A stretch of 64,000 bases of DNA from Primulina eburnea. Lineage: Eukaryota; Streptophyta; Magnoliopsida; Lamiales; Gesneriaceae. The stretch lies in contig NC_133114.1 of NCBI RefSeq assembly GCF_022965805.1, positions 3,122,761 to 3,186,760 on the forward strand, given 5' to 3'. The translations under genes and the position numbers were made by a program. How positions within the stretch are numbered: the stretch's first letter is position 1; each line of letters opens with the position of its first letter. This document shows, one piece after another, positions 26,952-37,004 of this stretch. The notes beneath the pieces were generated by a model. That model made no database searches, was not told the DNA's origin, and saw nothing but the letters and a program-made list of their open reading frames with translations.

Positions 26952-27383
26952 ATGTCGAATTCAAGCGGTTCCAGTGCCTGCAGCAGTACACATGTCCTGG
27001 TGACCCCGGAGATGCGTCCTCATGTGGAGGAACTGAAGAGGGAAATCGAGGAACATATATGGGCGAAGGTCATGGCCGTGCGGGACAAGGCTCATGACTT
27101 GGATTATACCTACCGCAATCGCTTGGCCACTACTCGAGCGCAAAGAGCCAGAGCGAGGAAGTATATCCGAGAATTCGTAGTAGACCGGGTGACCGATCTG
27201 GTTGACGATGAAGTTCTGCTGCACATGATGCTGTGGAAAGAGTGGCATGCCCTGAACAAGATAATGAAGAATGAATCCTTCATTGACCTCCGCATTCACG
27301 AATTAACTAATTGGATAACGGAGTGGCAGGATTCTGTATCTAACATAATAGATCCCATAACTTTTCGCCGCTATTTTATGTAA
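26952..27383 (+). CDS. Antisense ORF 3 of the Tat element, small helical protein
   Basis: 143 residues starting MSNSSGSSACSSTHVLVTPE. Related along its whole length to antisense ORF 2, sharing the HVEELKREIEE, TRAQRARARKY, DEVLLHMMLWKE and LTNWITEWQ blocks in order, and more distantly to ORF 1. An in-frame ATG 24 bases upstream is possible but lies too close to the TATA box. The preserved frame in three paralogs suggests they were kept by selection. Function is unknown. Candidates such as a nucleic-acid-binding or host-silencing-interfering protein are only guesses. Confidence 0.8.
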   Translation: MSNSSGSSACSSTHVLVTPEMRPHVEELKREIEEHIWAKVMAVRDKAHDLDYTYRNRLATTRAQRARARKYIREFVVDRVTDLVDDEVLLHMMLWKEWHALNKIMKNESFIDLRIHELTNWITEWQDSVSNIIDPITFRRYFM

Positions 27384-27753
27384 TGGAAATTTTATCGACT
27401 CCTATTGCTTTATTCTTCTGCAAATAAATCTTGTGCGAATTTATGCGGACCGAATCAATAGACTTACAGTTATTTGTAATAACCCGATCCCCGTGAACTT
27501 AAAATATAATCCCGGGCTATGAAACAAACTTGCCGGGTTCTCCCGAACCTCCCGGCCTATCCATACGTCATTACAACGACACGTGTTCATCTATCCCAAC
27601 GGCTAGTAATGTTTCGTATTCCGAGGAGATAAAACATCATGACATCTCGATCTGTGTAACTGTCTTTTCGTTCTGCTCGTCGCGACTTTCGAGGCGCATC
27701 GAAACCGCACACGTGTTCACTCAATCGACGGTCCCGACCATTCCCCCATCTCC

Positions 27754-27761
27754 TATATATA
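27754..27761 (+). promoter_or_regulatory. TATA box of antisense gene 4
   Basis: TATATATA within CTCCTATATATAGCGACCC, about 160 bases before the ATG at 27918. The intervening leader has no ATG in the main frame. Confidence 0.6.
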
Positions 27762-27917
27762 GCGACCCTAGGTTTCTCGAAAAGTACTCTCAAATCACCA
27801 TTGTCGGCGAAGCCCTTGCCAATTCTTCTCTTGCAGTTTCCGACGTTTGAAGCCTCCCTATTCCGACGATCTTCTGCCACTTCCGCCCTAAATACTCGTA
27901 AGTTTTCTCTTTTCCTT

Positions 27918-30341
27918 ATGTCTAATTCTACTTCTTCTACTTCCGGGGCCAATGCCCGAGGTTCGTCAGGGTATGAATCCGCCGCCCTTCGTTCTGATTC
28001 GTCTCCTTCTCCTACTTCTCGTCGCCCTTCTACCCAGACTGTCCAAAAACCTATAAGCTTAAAACCCCAATCTTCTTCGAGACCTTCTAAACCTTCTTCT
28101 TCGGGCATATCCCGGATCCCCAAAAAGGATAAGGGTAAGGGTAAAGCCCGGGCTTCCGACCACCCTTTAACCGAGGTCCCCGAGATTCCTTGGTTCTCAT
28201 CTCTGAAAAGCTCCTTGCGACCCGGAGCAGAGAAAGAACTTCGAACCTTAGGGGTCATTCCCTCTTCTTATCCTATTCTCATACCCGGATCTTCTGACCG
28301 GGCAGATCAACCCCCCTCGGTTTATATTACCTTTTTTCAGGACCAGCTTCGCAATGGTCTCCGATTTCCCATTGCCCCGTTCTACATCGAGGTTGCCAAA
28401 TTCTTTGGTGTACCTATTAATCAATTTCATCCCAATTCTTTCCGGATCATGGCTTCGGTTTTTGTTCTCTTCCGTACGCATGATCTGGTAATAAATTCCA
28501 AAGTTCTGCATTATTTCTTTATTTGTAGATTAGGAGATAATGCCTTATCCCTTTCTGCCCGGCTTAATGCCCGCTTTCTTGATGACATCCCTTCCTCTCA
28601 AAAGGGGTGGAAAGGAAGATATTTTTTCATTCGTCTCCCGGGTTCTCTCGATTGTTCAACCGAGTTCCTTTCTTCTCTTCCCCCTCAGCCAGAACTTCCT
28701 CAGGCGTACAAATCTGAAGAGTTTTACATCCGAAGCCTCGCCCTGGTAGAGGGTAGAAAGTTTTCTTCCTCCGTCCTTATTGCCCAAGAACAACTGGTTA
28801 CTTATCATTTAAGTGCCCGAGTTGAGGACCCGATTGACCAAGTGATTGATGAAGTTGCTGGCTCGCGCCTTCAATCCGGTAACTTCCCTTTACATGTTGT
28901 GCGATTGTTCCCTGGCTTTGTATTTGCATTTGGATTTTACCCTTTCCTGCTCTTTGTGCAGATTTAATGGAAGAGGCTTTTGCCAAAAGATGGGCAGCCG
29001 AGAAGGCGGTCAAGGAGAAGAAAAGGGCAGCCCGAAAGGCTGCTGCTGAAAAGAGAGCGGAGGATGTGGCTGCTCGGGCGAAGGAGACGGCCCGGGTACA
29101 ATTTGAACTTAAGAGAGCGACGCCTGAATCCAGGGAAGATGATGAGGACCTCCTCCCCCTTAGCCAAAGGCCAAGAAGAGTCACGACCATCCCGGTGGTG
29201 ACTCTCAGCGAGGATGATCAAGCGGGAGGCCAGGCTTCCTTTCAAGCGATTCAGTCAGACACTCCTCCCCTTCTGCGCGATGACCAGGCACCCCTCCAAG
29301 AACCTTCACAGGAATCTCTCCAAGGGCCTCTCCCAGAATCTTTCCAGGGGCCCTTGCCAGGGCCCCTCCTCCCTTCGCAGCCCAGCAGGTCTGTCTTCTC
29401 CACCGAAGGAGCCTCCCGGGTCGGGGCAGACTTCCTCAAGCAAATGCCCTTTCCTACTGATCAGGCCTTCCTGAAGAGCATGCCGCCAACCCCTCGATGC
29501 CTGGATGGCTTGAACAAGCTTCTGGCTGTAAGCTTCTTTCTTCCCCTCTCTTCTCTTCTCTTTTTTTTTTTTATTATTATGACCTTGCCAACCCTGCCTT
29601 CTCTTTGAAAAATAGGGTGCACATATGTTAATGTCAGCCTATGAAGAGGTGTCCTCCTTAGCCAACCACCAGGCTCCCCAACTCCGGGTCTTCCAAGAGA
29701 CGCACGAGCTTATTCACGCGGAGCTTGCTCAGTTGAAGGGATTCCATTCATAGACAGTGGCAACCCTTCAGGGTTCTGTGGAGTCTGCTCAGGCGGAGCT
29801 GGCCAAAGCCCGGGAGGAATTAAAGGAAAGTCATATCAGGGAGGAAACTCTTCAAAGGCATCAATTGATTCTTGATCGCAAGAACGCCTCCCTGATGGAT
29901 GCCGTAGAAGAACAAATGTCCCGGGCTGAAAGAGCAGAGAAGGCTCTAGCCGAGTCTGAGCGCCAAAAAGAGCAACTGCGGACTTCCTTTCTGGAATCCT
30001 CAGAATTCAAGGCGGCCGTTGAGGATCGAGCCTATCCTTTCTTTAAGACCGGCTTCAAAAGATGCCTTCAACAATTCCAGGAAGCCGAGCTTATCCCCAA
30101 GGATAGAGCCAACTTTCCAGATTTCGGGCTAGCCATTGCATCTCTTGCAGGAGCCGGGGTGGGAGGCAATGAAGGTACATCCGAAGAGGAGGACGGAGAG
30201 GAACCTGTAGAGGAGGAAAAGCAGGAGAAGTCCGTAGAGGGGGAGGAAAAAGGAAAACCTGGAGAGGCAGAAGCAGAGCAAACAGAGAAACCGACAGAGG
30301 AGGAGAAAGAGCCAGAAAACAGCCCTGCTGATATAAAATAG
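27918..30341 (+). pseudogene. Antisense gene 4: spliced Transposase_28-like protein with a stop
   Basis: Three exons read in one frame across GT-AG introns: 27918-28878, 28962-29527 and 29616-30341, 750 codons plus stop. The N-terminus is Ser/Thr/Pro-rich. The middle (about residues 90-320) has YITFFQDQLRNGLRFPIAPF followed by a helical domain; this matches the pattern of the putative gypsy-type transposon family (Pfam Transposase_28) as I know it. Then come a Lys/Arg/Ala-rich helix (EEAFAKRWAAEKAVKEKK), a Pro/Gln-rich linker, a long coiled coil and an acidic E/K tail ending NSPADIK. An in-frame TAG at 29751-29753 in exon 3 interrupts this copy. The gene faces pol tail to tail. Despite the family name, no catalytic site is known for this domain. 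Confidence 0.75.
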
Positions 30342-30640
30342 GCTTGTAATCTTTTTATTTTTAAGTTCACTCCCTGCCTTCGGGCTTCGTAGTAATGCAA
30401 TATTTTCTTTCCTTTTATCCTTCTTCGCAATATTTATAAAAATTCAGTACTCGATCCTTATATGACCAGGATATTCTTGTTATAACAAATCTAACAATTT
30501 TCCAAATGTTGAGAACTAACTAAGATACCAAATTATGTGAACGGGTATTAGCCTTCCGTACTTTAAATGGATATCTGTGATGTGAATGCCTGGAACGAAC
30601 GGGCACTTAACAGGATGTAGTGCCCGGGGTTTATGAGGAG

Positions 30641-30946
30641 CTAAGGTGCGGAACCTTAGGCCGGGGAACAGGTCCCGGGACTTGGGAATGGTCGAGGTAC
30701 GGAGCCCCGAGCCAGGGAGTAGTACCCTGGGCTTATGTAAGACTAAGGTGCGGAACCTTAGGCCGGGGAACAGGTCCCGGGACTTTGGAATGGTCGAGGT
30801 ACGGAGCCCCGAGCCAGGGAGTAGTACCCTGGGCTTATGTAAGACTAAGGTGCGGAACCTTAGGCCGGGGAACAGGTCCCGGGACTTTGGAATGGTCGAG
30901 GTACGGAGCCCCGAGCCAGGGAGTAGTACCCTGGGCTTGTGTCTCC
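30641..30946. repeat. Three 102-base tandem repeats between pol and antisense gene 4
   Basis: Units begin at 30641, 30743 and 30845, each starting CTAAGGTGCGGAACCTTAG, itself a short hairpin. Copies two and three are almost identical. A partial unit precedes the first. The array lies where the pol transcript (minus) and antisense gene 4 (plus) converge. Since 102 is divisible by three it gives spurious repetitive ORFs at 30620-31087. Tandem repeats in the 3' region are a known habit of Tat/Ogre elements. Confidence 0.95.
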
Positions 30947-31040
30947 TCAGTTTTACGCAATATCACTTATAGTAGGCAAAAGTATGAGGAAAACGATCCT
31001 TTATTATTTCTTCAAAGTGAAAATTACATCTGTACATTGG

Positions 31041-34000
31041 CTAAGCATAATATTTCTTCAAATGAAGTACATTCCAAGGTCTCTTAAGAAGTTTACCCTG
31101 AGCATCTTCTAGGTAAAAAGATCCTGAACTGACTCTCCTAATGATTTTGTAAGGCCCCTCCCATCGAGCTTCGAGCTTGCCCGCGTCCCCAGCTGGATTA
31201 ACCTTCTTCATCACCAAGTCCCCTATCTGCAAGTCTCGAACTCGGACCTTTTTGTTGTAGGATTTCATGACCCGGTTTCGATATGCCTCCATCCGGATCA
31301 TGGCTTGGTCCCTCTTTTCTTCTAATAGATCCAGTTCCAATGCACGGCTACCCTCATTGTTGCTCGGGTAAGATTCTACCCGGGCAGATGTTTGACCGAT
31401 CTCAACAGGAAGGATGGCCTCAGATCCATACACCAGGCTGAATGGAGTTTCTTGAGTAGGTGCCCGAGGAATAGTCCTGTATGCCCATAGTACACTGGGT
31501 AATTCTTCTACCCAGTCCTTCCCTTTGCCTTGCAGTCTGGTCTTTAAAGCCTGCACAATGATTCTGTTTACAACTTCTGTCTGCCCATTGGCCTGAGGGT
31601 ACGCAACAGAAGTGAAGGACTGGGTGATCTTCATTTCCTGGCACCAAGACGTTATTTCTTTTCCTTGAAACTGTCTCCCATTATCCGAGATCAATCGCCG
31701 GGGTATGCCGAAGCGACATACTATATTCTTCCATAAGAATTTCAAAACCTTTTGCTCGGTGATTTTAGCCAAGGGCTCGGCTTCCACCCATTTGGAGAAA
31801 TAATCCACAGCCACCAACAGGAATTTTTTCTGGGCCCGAGCAACTGGAAATGGGCCGACTATATCCATACCCCACTGATCAAAAGGACAAGATGCCCAAA
31901 TAGGCTTCATAGGAGTGGCTGGGCTGTGTTGAAAGTTGGAATGATGTTGACAGCTTTCACAAGTCCGGACCACTCGAGCCGAATCATGGTGAAGAGTCGG
32001 CCACCAGAACCCGGCTAGCATCGCTTTCCGAGCTAAAGATGTTCCCCCCAAATGCTCACCACAGCATCCTTCATGAATCTCTTGAAGAACATAAATCTCT
32101 TCCTTCCCGCTCAAACACTTCAACAATGGTCCCTGGAATGATCTCCTGTATAAGATATTATTTAAGAGAACAAACCTGGGGGCTTGTCTTTTTATTTTCT
32201 GTGCTCGAGCTCTCTCCTCGGGCAATTCATTGTCCCGGATGAATTTGATCAGAGGGGTCATCCAAGAATCCTCGGGTATTGTCAACATTTCTTCTTCTTC
32301 AATAGTTAAAACTGCTCGGGAAACAAATAAAACCTCCCGGGTGCTGTCTTCCGACAAAGAAGCAGTCATTTTTGCTAGGGCATCAGCCTCTCCATTTTCT
32401 TCTCGGGGTATCTGTTCGATGCTCCAATCCACAAATACGACTGCCTGAGCTTTGATGAGATGCAAATATTTGAGCATTTTGTCGTCCTTGACCTCATACA
32501 CGCCCTTGATCTGCTGAGTAATCAACTGTGAATCGGAATACAATATAATCCTAGCCGCTCCAATTTCTCGAGCAGCTCGGATGCCGGCTAGAACAGCCTC
32601 ATATTCTGCTTCATTATTTGTTACCCGGGAACCAATTTTGACTGTCAATTTAATCTTCTCTCCCGATGGGGAGATTATCACGACTCCGACTCCACATCCA
32701 ACCAGGCAAGAAGCCCCGTCTACAAACACCCTCCATCTCTCTTCCTCAGCAGGTTGAATCATCTCAGATAGGAAATCGGATAAAGCCTGCGCTTTTATGG
32801 CCAACCGGGGCTTATACTCAATATCGTATTCCCCCAATTCCACATTCCATTTGATCATCCGCCCGGATACTTCAGAGTGAGTCATAATTCTTCCAAGCGG
32901 GCTGTTAGTAAGAACGATAATAGGATGTGATAGAAAATAAGGCCGCAATTTCCGGGCAGTCAAAACTAAAGCCAGGGCCATCTTCTCCACTTCACTATAC
33001 CGCAGCTCGGGACCTCTTAGGGCGTGACTGACATAATAGACAGGCTTTTGATCCGAGCCTTCTTCCTTTATTAAGACAGAGCTGACAGCATATTCAGTAG
33101 TGGATAAATAGACAAACAATTTATCCCCGGGCTCAGGCTTTACCAGAACTGGAAGCTCGGCTAGATGCTTTTTAAGATCTTGGAAAGCCTGCTCGCACTT
33201 GTCATCCCATCCGAACTTTTGGGCTTTTCTGAGAACCTGAAAGAAAGGATAACTTCTGTGGGCTGACCGAGATATAAACCGAGATAGAGAGGCAATCCTC
33301 CCGGTCAGCTTCTGCACTTCTTTGACAGATCGGGGAGAAGGCATACATAAGACGGACTTCACTTTTTCTTGGTTGACCTCGATCCCCCGCTCTGTCACTA
33401 TAAAGCCCAAGAACTTACCACTCTTGACTCCGAAAATACATTTAGCAGGATTGAGCTTGACTCCATAAGATGTCAGAGTGGTAAAGGTTTCTTCCAAATC
33501 AGCAATAAAATCCATCACCTCTTTTGACTTTCCCAGAATATCATCCACATAAACCTCCAGATTCCTTCCCAGCTGCTTCTCAAAGACTTTATCCATTAAA
33601 CGCTGATATGTGGCCCCTGCATTTTTCAACCCGAAAGGCATCACAATATAACAAAATGTACCTCCCGAGGTGATGAAACTGGCCTTGTCTTGATCATTTT
33701 TTGCTAAGGGAATTTGATGATATCCCTGATAGGCATCCATGAAACTGAGCAGCTCGAAGCCTGAGGTGGAATCCACCAACTGGTCAATCTGGGGCAATGG
33801 GTAATGATCCTTGGGACAAGCTTTATTGAGGTCCCGAAAATCAACACACATCCTCCATTTCCCGGCAGCTTTGGGTACCAGCACCACATTCGAGAGCCAT
33901 GTAGGAAATTGTATCTCCCAGATGTGGCCGGCTTGCAGCAACTCTTTCACCTGTTCATCAATAACTTTGTCTTTTTCGGGACCAAAGTGTCTCTTCTTCT

Positions 34001-35015
34001 GTTTGATCGGGTGAGCTCCCGGGAGAATGTTTAATTGATGCTCAGATATCAGGGGTGAAATCCCTGTTAGTTCCTGCTGGGACCAGGCAAACACATGAAT
34101 ATTAGTCTTTAAACATTTAAGTAAACTGACCCGGGTGGATATATCGAGGTCTCGGGCCACCCGGATCTGTTGGCCTGGTCCTATCTCCACAGCTTCCTGC
34201 TCTTCCTCTGCCACAAAGTGAACTTCTCCTTTCTCCACTCCACCCTTCCAAACTTCCTCCACCCTGGGTTTCTTCCCCTCCTTTTTCGACTTGCCCTGAT
34301 CTGCCCGGATACCTTCCACATAACATTTTCGGGAAGAGGGTTGATCTCCACGAACTTCTCCCACCTGGCTTCCCACTGGAAATTTGATCTTTTGATGATA
34401 AGTAGATGCTACTGCCCTCAACTCATTCATGGCCGGCCTCCCCAGAATGATATTGTAAGATGATGGGGAGTCCACCACTGTGAAGGTGGTCATGACCGTT
34501 TTCTTGATGTCCCGGGAGCCTAGAGTGAGTGGCAGAACAATTTCTCCCTCCGGATAAACTGCATGTCCAGCAAAACCAAAAAGGGCAGTCTCCACAGCTT
34601 CCAACTTAAACCCTTGCAAATCCATCTGCACTAAGGCATCTTTGAAAATCACATTGACTGAACTGCCGGAATCTACGAAGACTCTCAGAATGTCGTAATT
34701 GGCCACCCGGGCTTGGATAACCAAAGCGTCATTGTGGGGCATGTTTATTCCCTTCAGGTCCTCCGGACCAAAGCTGATCACGGCCTCGTTCCTCCTAGAT
34801 CCTTCCACCTCCAGACACTCCCGCCTACTTCTTGATTTCCTGGCCCGATTTGAATCTCCATCGGTGGATCCTCCCGATATCATCTTAATCAATCCAGCAA
34901 CAGGGGACGAAGGGCTCCTCTTCTCAGGTTCTGGCTCCCTCCTCCTACCCATATGGTTTCCCGGGTTGTTTCTTGAGTCTACTCGAGCATGAGATACTGG
35001 TGGCCGGGGGTCCAA
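31041..35015 (-). CDS. Pol polyprotein of the Tat element
   Basis: An uninterrupted frame of 1324 codons. Protease: VDSGS with D115. Reverse transcriptase: FMDAYQGY (D427) and YVDD (489-492), followed by ILGKSK. A first RNase H at about 630-700 has lost its first acidic residue (VYLSTTEYA). A second, additional RNase H begins at WRVFVDGAS with D766, E802, D828 and D878. Integrase: HHCC zinc region around 981-1022 and DD35E residues D1051, D1111 and E1147. A chromodomain is not seen. The second RNase H is diagnostic of the Tat lineage. All catalytic residues I can place are present, so pol looks functional. The first codon counted is TTG; the frame overlaps the end of gag by 37 bases in a different register. 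Confidence 0.95.
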   Translation of the reverse strand: MDPRPPVSHARVDSRNNPGNHMGRRREPEPEKRSPSSPVAGLIKMISGGSTDGDSNRARKSRSRRECLEVEGSRRNEAVISFGPEDLKGINMPHNDALVIQARVANYDILRVFVDSGSSVNVIFKDALVQMDLQGFKLEAVETALFGFAGHAVYPEGEIVLPLTLGSRDIKKTVMTTFTVVDSPSSYNIILGRPAMNELRAVASTYHQKIKFPVGSQVGEVRGDQPSSRKCYVEGIRADQGKSKKEGKKPRVEEVWKGGVEKGEVHFVAEEEQEAVEIGPGQQIRVARDLDISTRVSLLKCLKTNIHVFAWSQQELTGISPLISEHQLNILPGAHPIKQKKRHFGPEKDKVIDEQVKELLQAGHIWEIQFPTWLSNVVLVPKAAGKWRMCVDFRDLNKACPKDHYPLPQIDQLVDSTSGFELLSFMDAYQGYHQIPLAKNDQDKASFITSGGTFCYIVMPFGLKNAGATYQRLMDKVFEKQLGRNLEVYVDDILGKSKEVMDFIADLEETFTTLTSYGVKLNPAKCIFGVKSGKFLGFIVTERGIEVNQEKVKSVLCMPSPRSVKEVQKLTGRIASLSRFISRSAHRSYPFFQVLRKAQKFGWDDKCEQAFQDLKKHLAELPVLVKPEPGDKLFVYLSTTEYAVSSVLIKEEGSDQKPVYYVSHALRGPELRYSEVEKMALALVLTARKLRPYFLSHPIIVLTNSPLGRIMTHSEVSGRMIKWNVELGEYDIEYKPRLAIKAQALSDFLSEMIQPAEEERWRVFVDGASCLVGCGVGVVIISPSGEKIKLTVKIGSRVTNNEAEYEAVLAGIRAAREIGAARIILYSDSQLITQQIKGVYEVKDDKMLKYLHLIKAQAVVFVDWSIEQIPREENGEADALAKMTASLSEDSTREVLFVSRAVLTIEEEEMLTIPEDSWMTPLIKFIRDNELPEERARAQKIKRQAPRFVLLNNILYRRSFQGPLLKCLSGKEEIYVLQEIHEGCCGEHLGGTSLARKAMLAGFWWPTLHHDSARVVRTCESCQHHSNFQHSPATPMKPIWASCPFDQWGMDIVGPFPVARAQKKFLLVAVDYFSKWVEAEPLAKITEQKVLKFLWKNIVCRFGIPRRLISDNGRQFQGKEITSWCQEMKITQSFTSVAYPQANGQTEVVNRIIVQALKTRLQGKGKDWVEELPSVLWAYRTIPRAPTQETPFSLVYGSEAILPVEIGQTSARVESYPSNNEGSRALELDLLEEKRDQAMIRMEAYRNRVMKSYNKKVRVRDLQIGDLVMKKVNPAGDAGKLEARWEGPYKIIRRVSSGSFYLEDAQGKLLKRPWNVLHLKKYYA

Positions 35016-36246
35016 GGTGGACCTCTCGACCTTTTGGTGTACTGGTCGTGCCCCTGATTGGTGGGTGGGACATAACTTCTTTTCAAAGCTTTACAATTCT
35101 CGGTTCTATGCTGACACACCCCATGCCTGGTGCAAAATCCACTTTTCCCGGGTTGGGACAGCTGATGACTGGGAACCGGATCCCTACTGCATTCCTGCAC
35201 TTCTCTTTCACGGATAATTTTCAAAGGCACATGCGGGGAAAAGTGTCCTGGATTACCCCGCCGTGGTCCCCTCTCCTCGGGCTTAGGTGCCCGGTCCCCT
35301 CTTTCCTTCCTGATGGCTTCCCTCTTTTGTTTCTGGGCTTCTTCCATATTGATATACTTCTCTGCCCGAGACAGCAAATCCTCAAAATCTTCAGGCACTT
35401 TTTTCGTTAATGACTTGAAAAACCCACTCTCTTTTAGGCCTTGAGTGAAGGCAGTAGTTTTTGTCTCTGCAGCACAAGTTGGCACATCCAAAGCCACTTT
35501 GTTAAACCTCTTGATATACATCCTCAAACTTTCCTCCGGCCCCTGTCTCACTTCGAACAAACTGAAAGCAGTTTTCTTATACTTCTTACTGCTGCTGAAA
35601 TGGTGTAAGAAGGCTTTCTGAAAATCCTCAAATGATTTAATACTCAATGGAGCCAATCCATCAAACCATCTCTGAGCTGAGTCCACCAGCGTGGTCAAAA
35701 ACACTTTACACTTGATCCTATCAGTGTAACAGTGCAGCATAGCCATATTCTCGAACCTGGCCAAGTGTTCTTCCGGGTCCTCGTTTCCATCATACGCCCT
35801 TACTTTAGCAGATTTAAAGTTTCCAGGAAGAGGTTCCCGGATGATAGCCTCAGCAAACGGGCGTCCTTTGACAGACGCTCGAGAAGTTCCACGATTTTCC
35901 AGCTGTCCTTCCAAGACTTTCATTTTCTGATTTAACTCCAGCATCTCCTCGACTATCGTTGGTGACTTAGAACCAGCAGAGGATTCCTCCCTTCTCCCCT
36001 CTTCTCCTCCTCCCTCAATTCCTGCTGCTGCTCCTGCTCTTTTTCTGGTTCCTTCTCGAGTGGTATATCATGGTGGGAAGCTTCCCGCCTAGCCATAGCT
36101 ATCTCTACGGCTTCATTAATGCGTTTATCAAACTCCGCTGGAGTCATAGTGATAAGATCGGGAGGAGCGTCCTCTTGTCTTGAATGATTCGCGTCAACTC
36201 CCTGGACCCGGGAAGTGTTCTGGTTAGTTTTCCTCGTGTGAGCCAT
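34979..36246 (-). pseudogene. Gag of the Tat element, broken into two frames
   Basis: An N-terminal part starts at ATG 36246 (MAHTRKTNQNTSRVQG) and stops at 35953. The main part, stopping at 34979, is in another register. The switch lies in a purine-rich run near 35975-36010, where one inserted or lost base would account for it. The main part holds the Retrotrans_gag domain (AMLHCYTDRIKCKVFLTTL, QRWFDGL) and a Tat-style zinc motif CTRHGVCQHRTENC. The gag stop overlaps the pol frame, so gag and pol are also out of register. This copy probably cannot make normal Gag itself, although programmed frameshifting at the second site cannot be excluded. Confidence 0.85.
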
Positions 36247-36267
36247 ATCAACGCCTTAGTCTCAAGA

Positions 36268-36286
36268 TTCCCACAGACGGCGCCAA
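36268..36286 (-). other. Primer binding site of the Tat element
   Basis: On the minus strand TTGGCGCCGTCTGTGGGAA follows the 5' LTR end TATCA without a gap. TGGCGCC at this position is typical of plant Ty3/gypsy primer sites. I do not assign the tRNA. Confidence 0.8.
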
Positions 36287-36999
36287 TGATATGATCCGGG
36301 TAAAATGGATGAGCAGGGTCGGGTGCTCCACCGGGTCAAATCAAGAATTTATAGTGTTGTTAGGAAAATGAACAAGGTAGATGGCTTCGATCGTGACCTG
36401 CAAACAATGAAAGGAACTCGTGAATGGGCGCCGGAAGGGTATCCGGCGTGACCACTCCGATGCTTAAGTCAGCAGGTTTGTCGAGAGAGAAACTTAAAGC
36501 AATATGTATGGATGCTTGAGAGTGAAGAAATTTCAGACCTGTAAAATGTCAACGATACCTGCTATTTGAAGAGAAGCTAGGGTTACCTTGATGCGCGTGC
36601 TCACCTACTACTTGTACCCTCGGACGTTGACGGCCTGTCGGGTCCCTTTCTACCCGATAGCTTCGTGGGTACTCCAAGAATAAGGGACGTTGACTGCATG
36701 TCCAGTCCCTTTCTTCTCCATATTTTCGGGGATACGTTCAGGCGAAAGACGTTGACTTCCCGCCCAGTCGCTTTCTTCCCTACAATCTATAAGATCCTCT
36801 AAGTAAGTTACTCGAGTATTGAGCCCTCGGCTTTAGCATGAAAGCCCGGTCCCTAGTTGCCCAGGAGGTAAGTAAATACCCGGTCATGCATGAAGCGCCC
36901 AGTCGCGTGGGTAACAATCGCCCTCCCGGTTTCTATATGGGCTACTCAATGAAACTTCCCGGGTCCTCCATGACCCGGGCCCTTATAGGGGTATCACCA
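36287..36999 (-). repeat. 5' LTR of the Tat element
   Basis: 713 bases, the right copy, bounded by the primer site inside and the TAGTT target duplication outside. The nearly identical partner is at 23847-24559. Confidence 0.96.
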
Positions 37000-37004
37000 T
37001 AGTT

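Larger units (their letters stand above)
23847..36999 (-). mobile_element. 13.15-kb Ty3/gypsy LTR retrotransposon, Tat type
   Basis: A complete element on the minus strand. The two 713-base LTRs (23847-24559 and 36287-36999) have TG...CA ends and differ at five positions. Exact 5-base target duplications TAGTT lie at 23842-23846 and 37000-37004. In element order: 5' LTR, primer site, gag, pol (protease, RT, RNase H, extra RNase H, integrase), a 6.5-kb region of antisense genes and tandem repeats, polypurine tract, 3' LTR. A second RNase H after a degenerate first one, and antisense ORFs between pol and the 3' LTR, are features of the Tat/Ogre lineage. Gag carries frame breaks while pol is open throughout. 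About 0.7% LTR divergence marks a recent insertion, which separated the two reductase genes. Confidence 0.95.

Noticed and set aside
27587..28258. 223-residue minus-strand ORF
   Set aside because: It lies opposite the first exon of antisense gene 4, whose domain and splice structure are clearly better supported.
30620..31087. Plus-strand ORFs with 34-residue repeats
   Set aside because: The 102-base repeat is a multiple of three, so any open frame gives a repeated peptide. There is no start context or conservation across frames.
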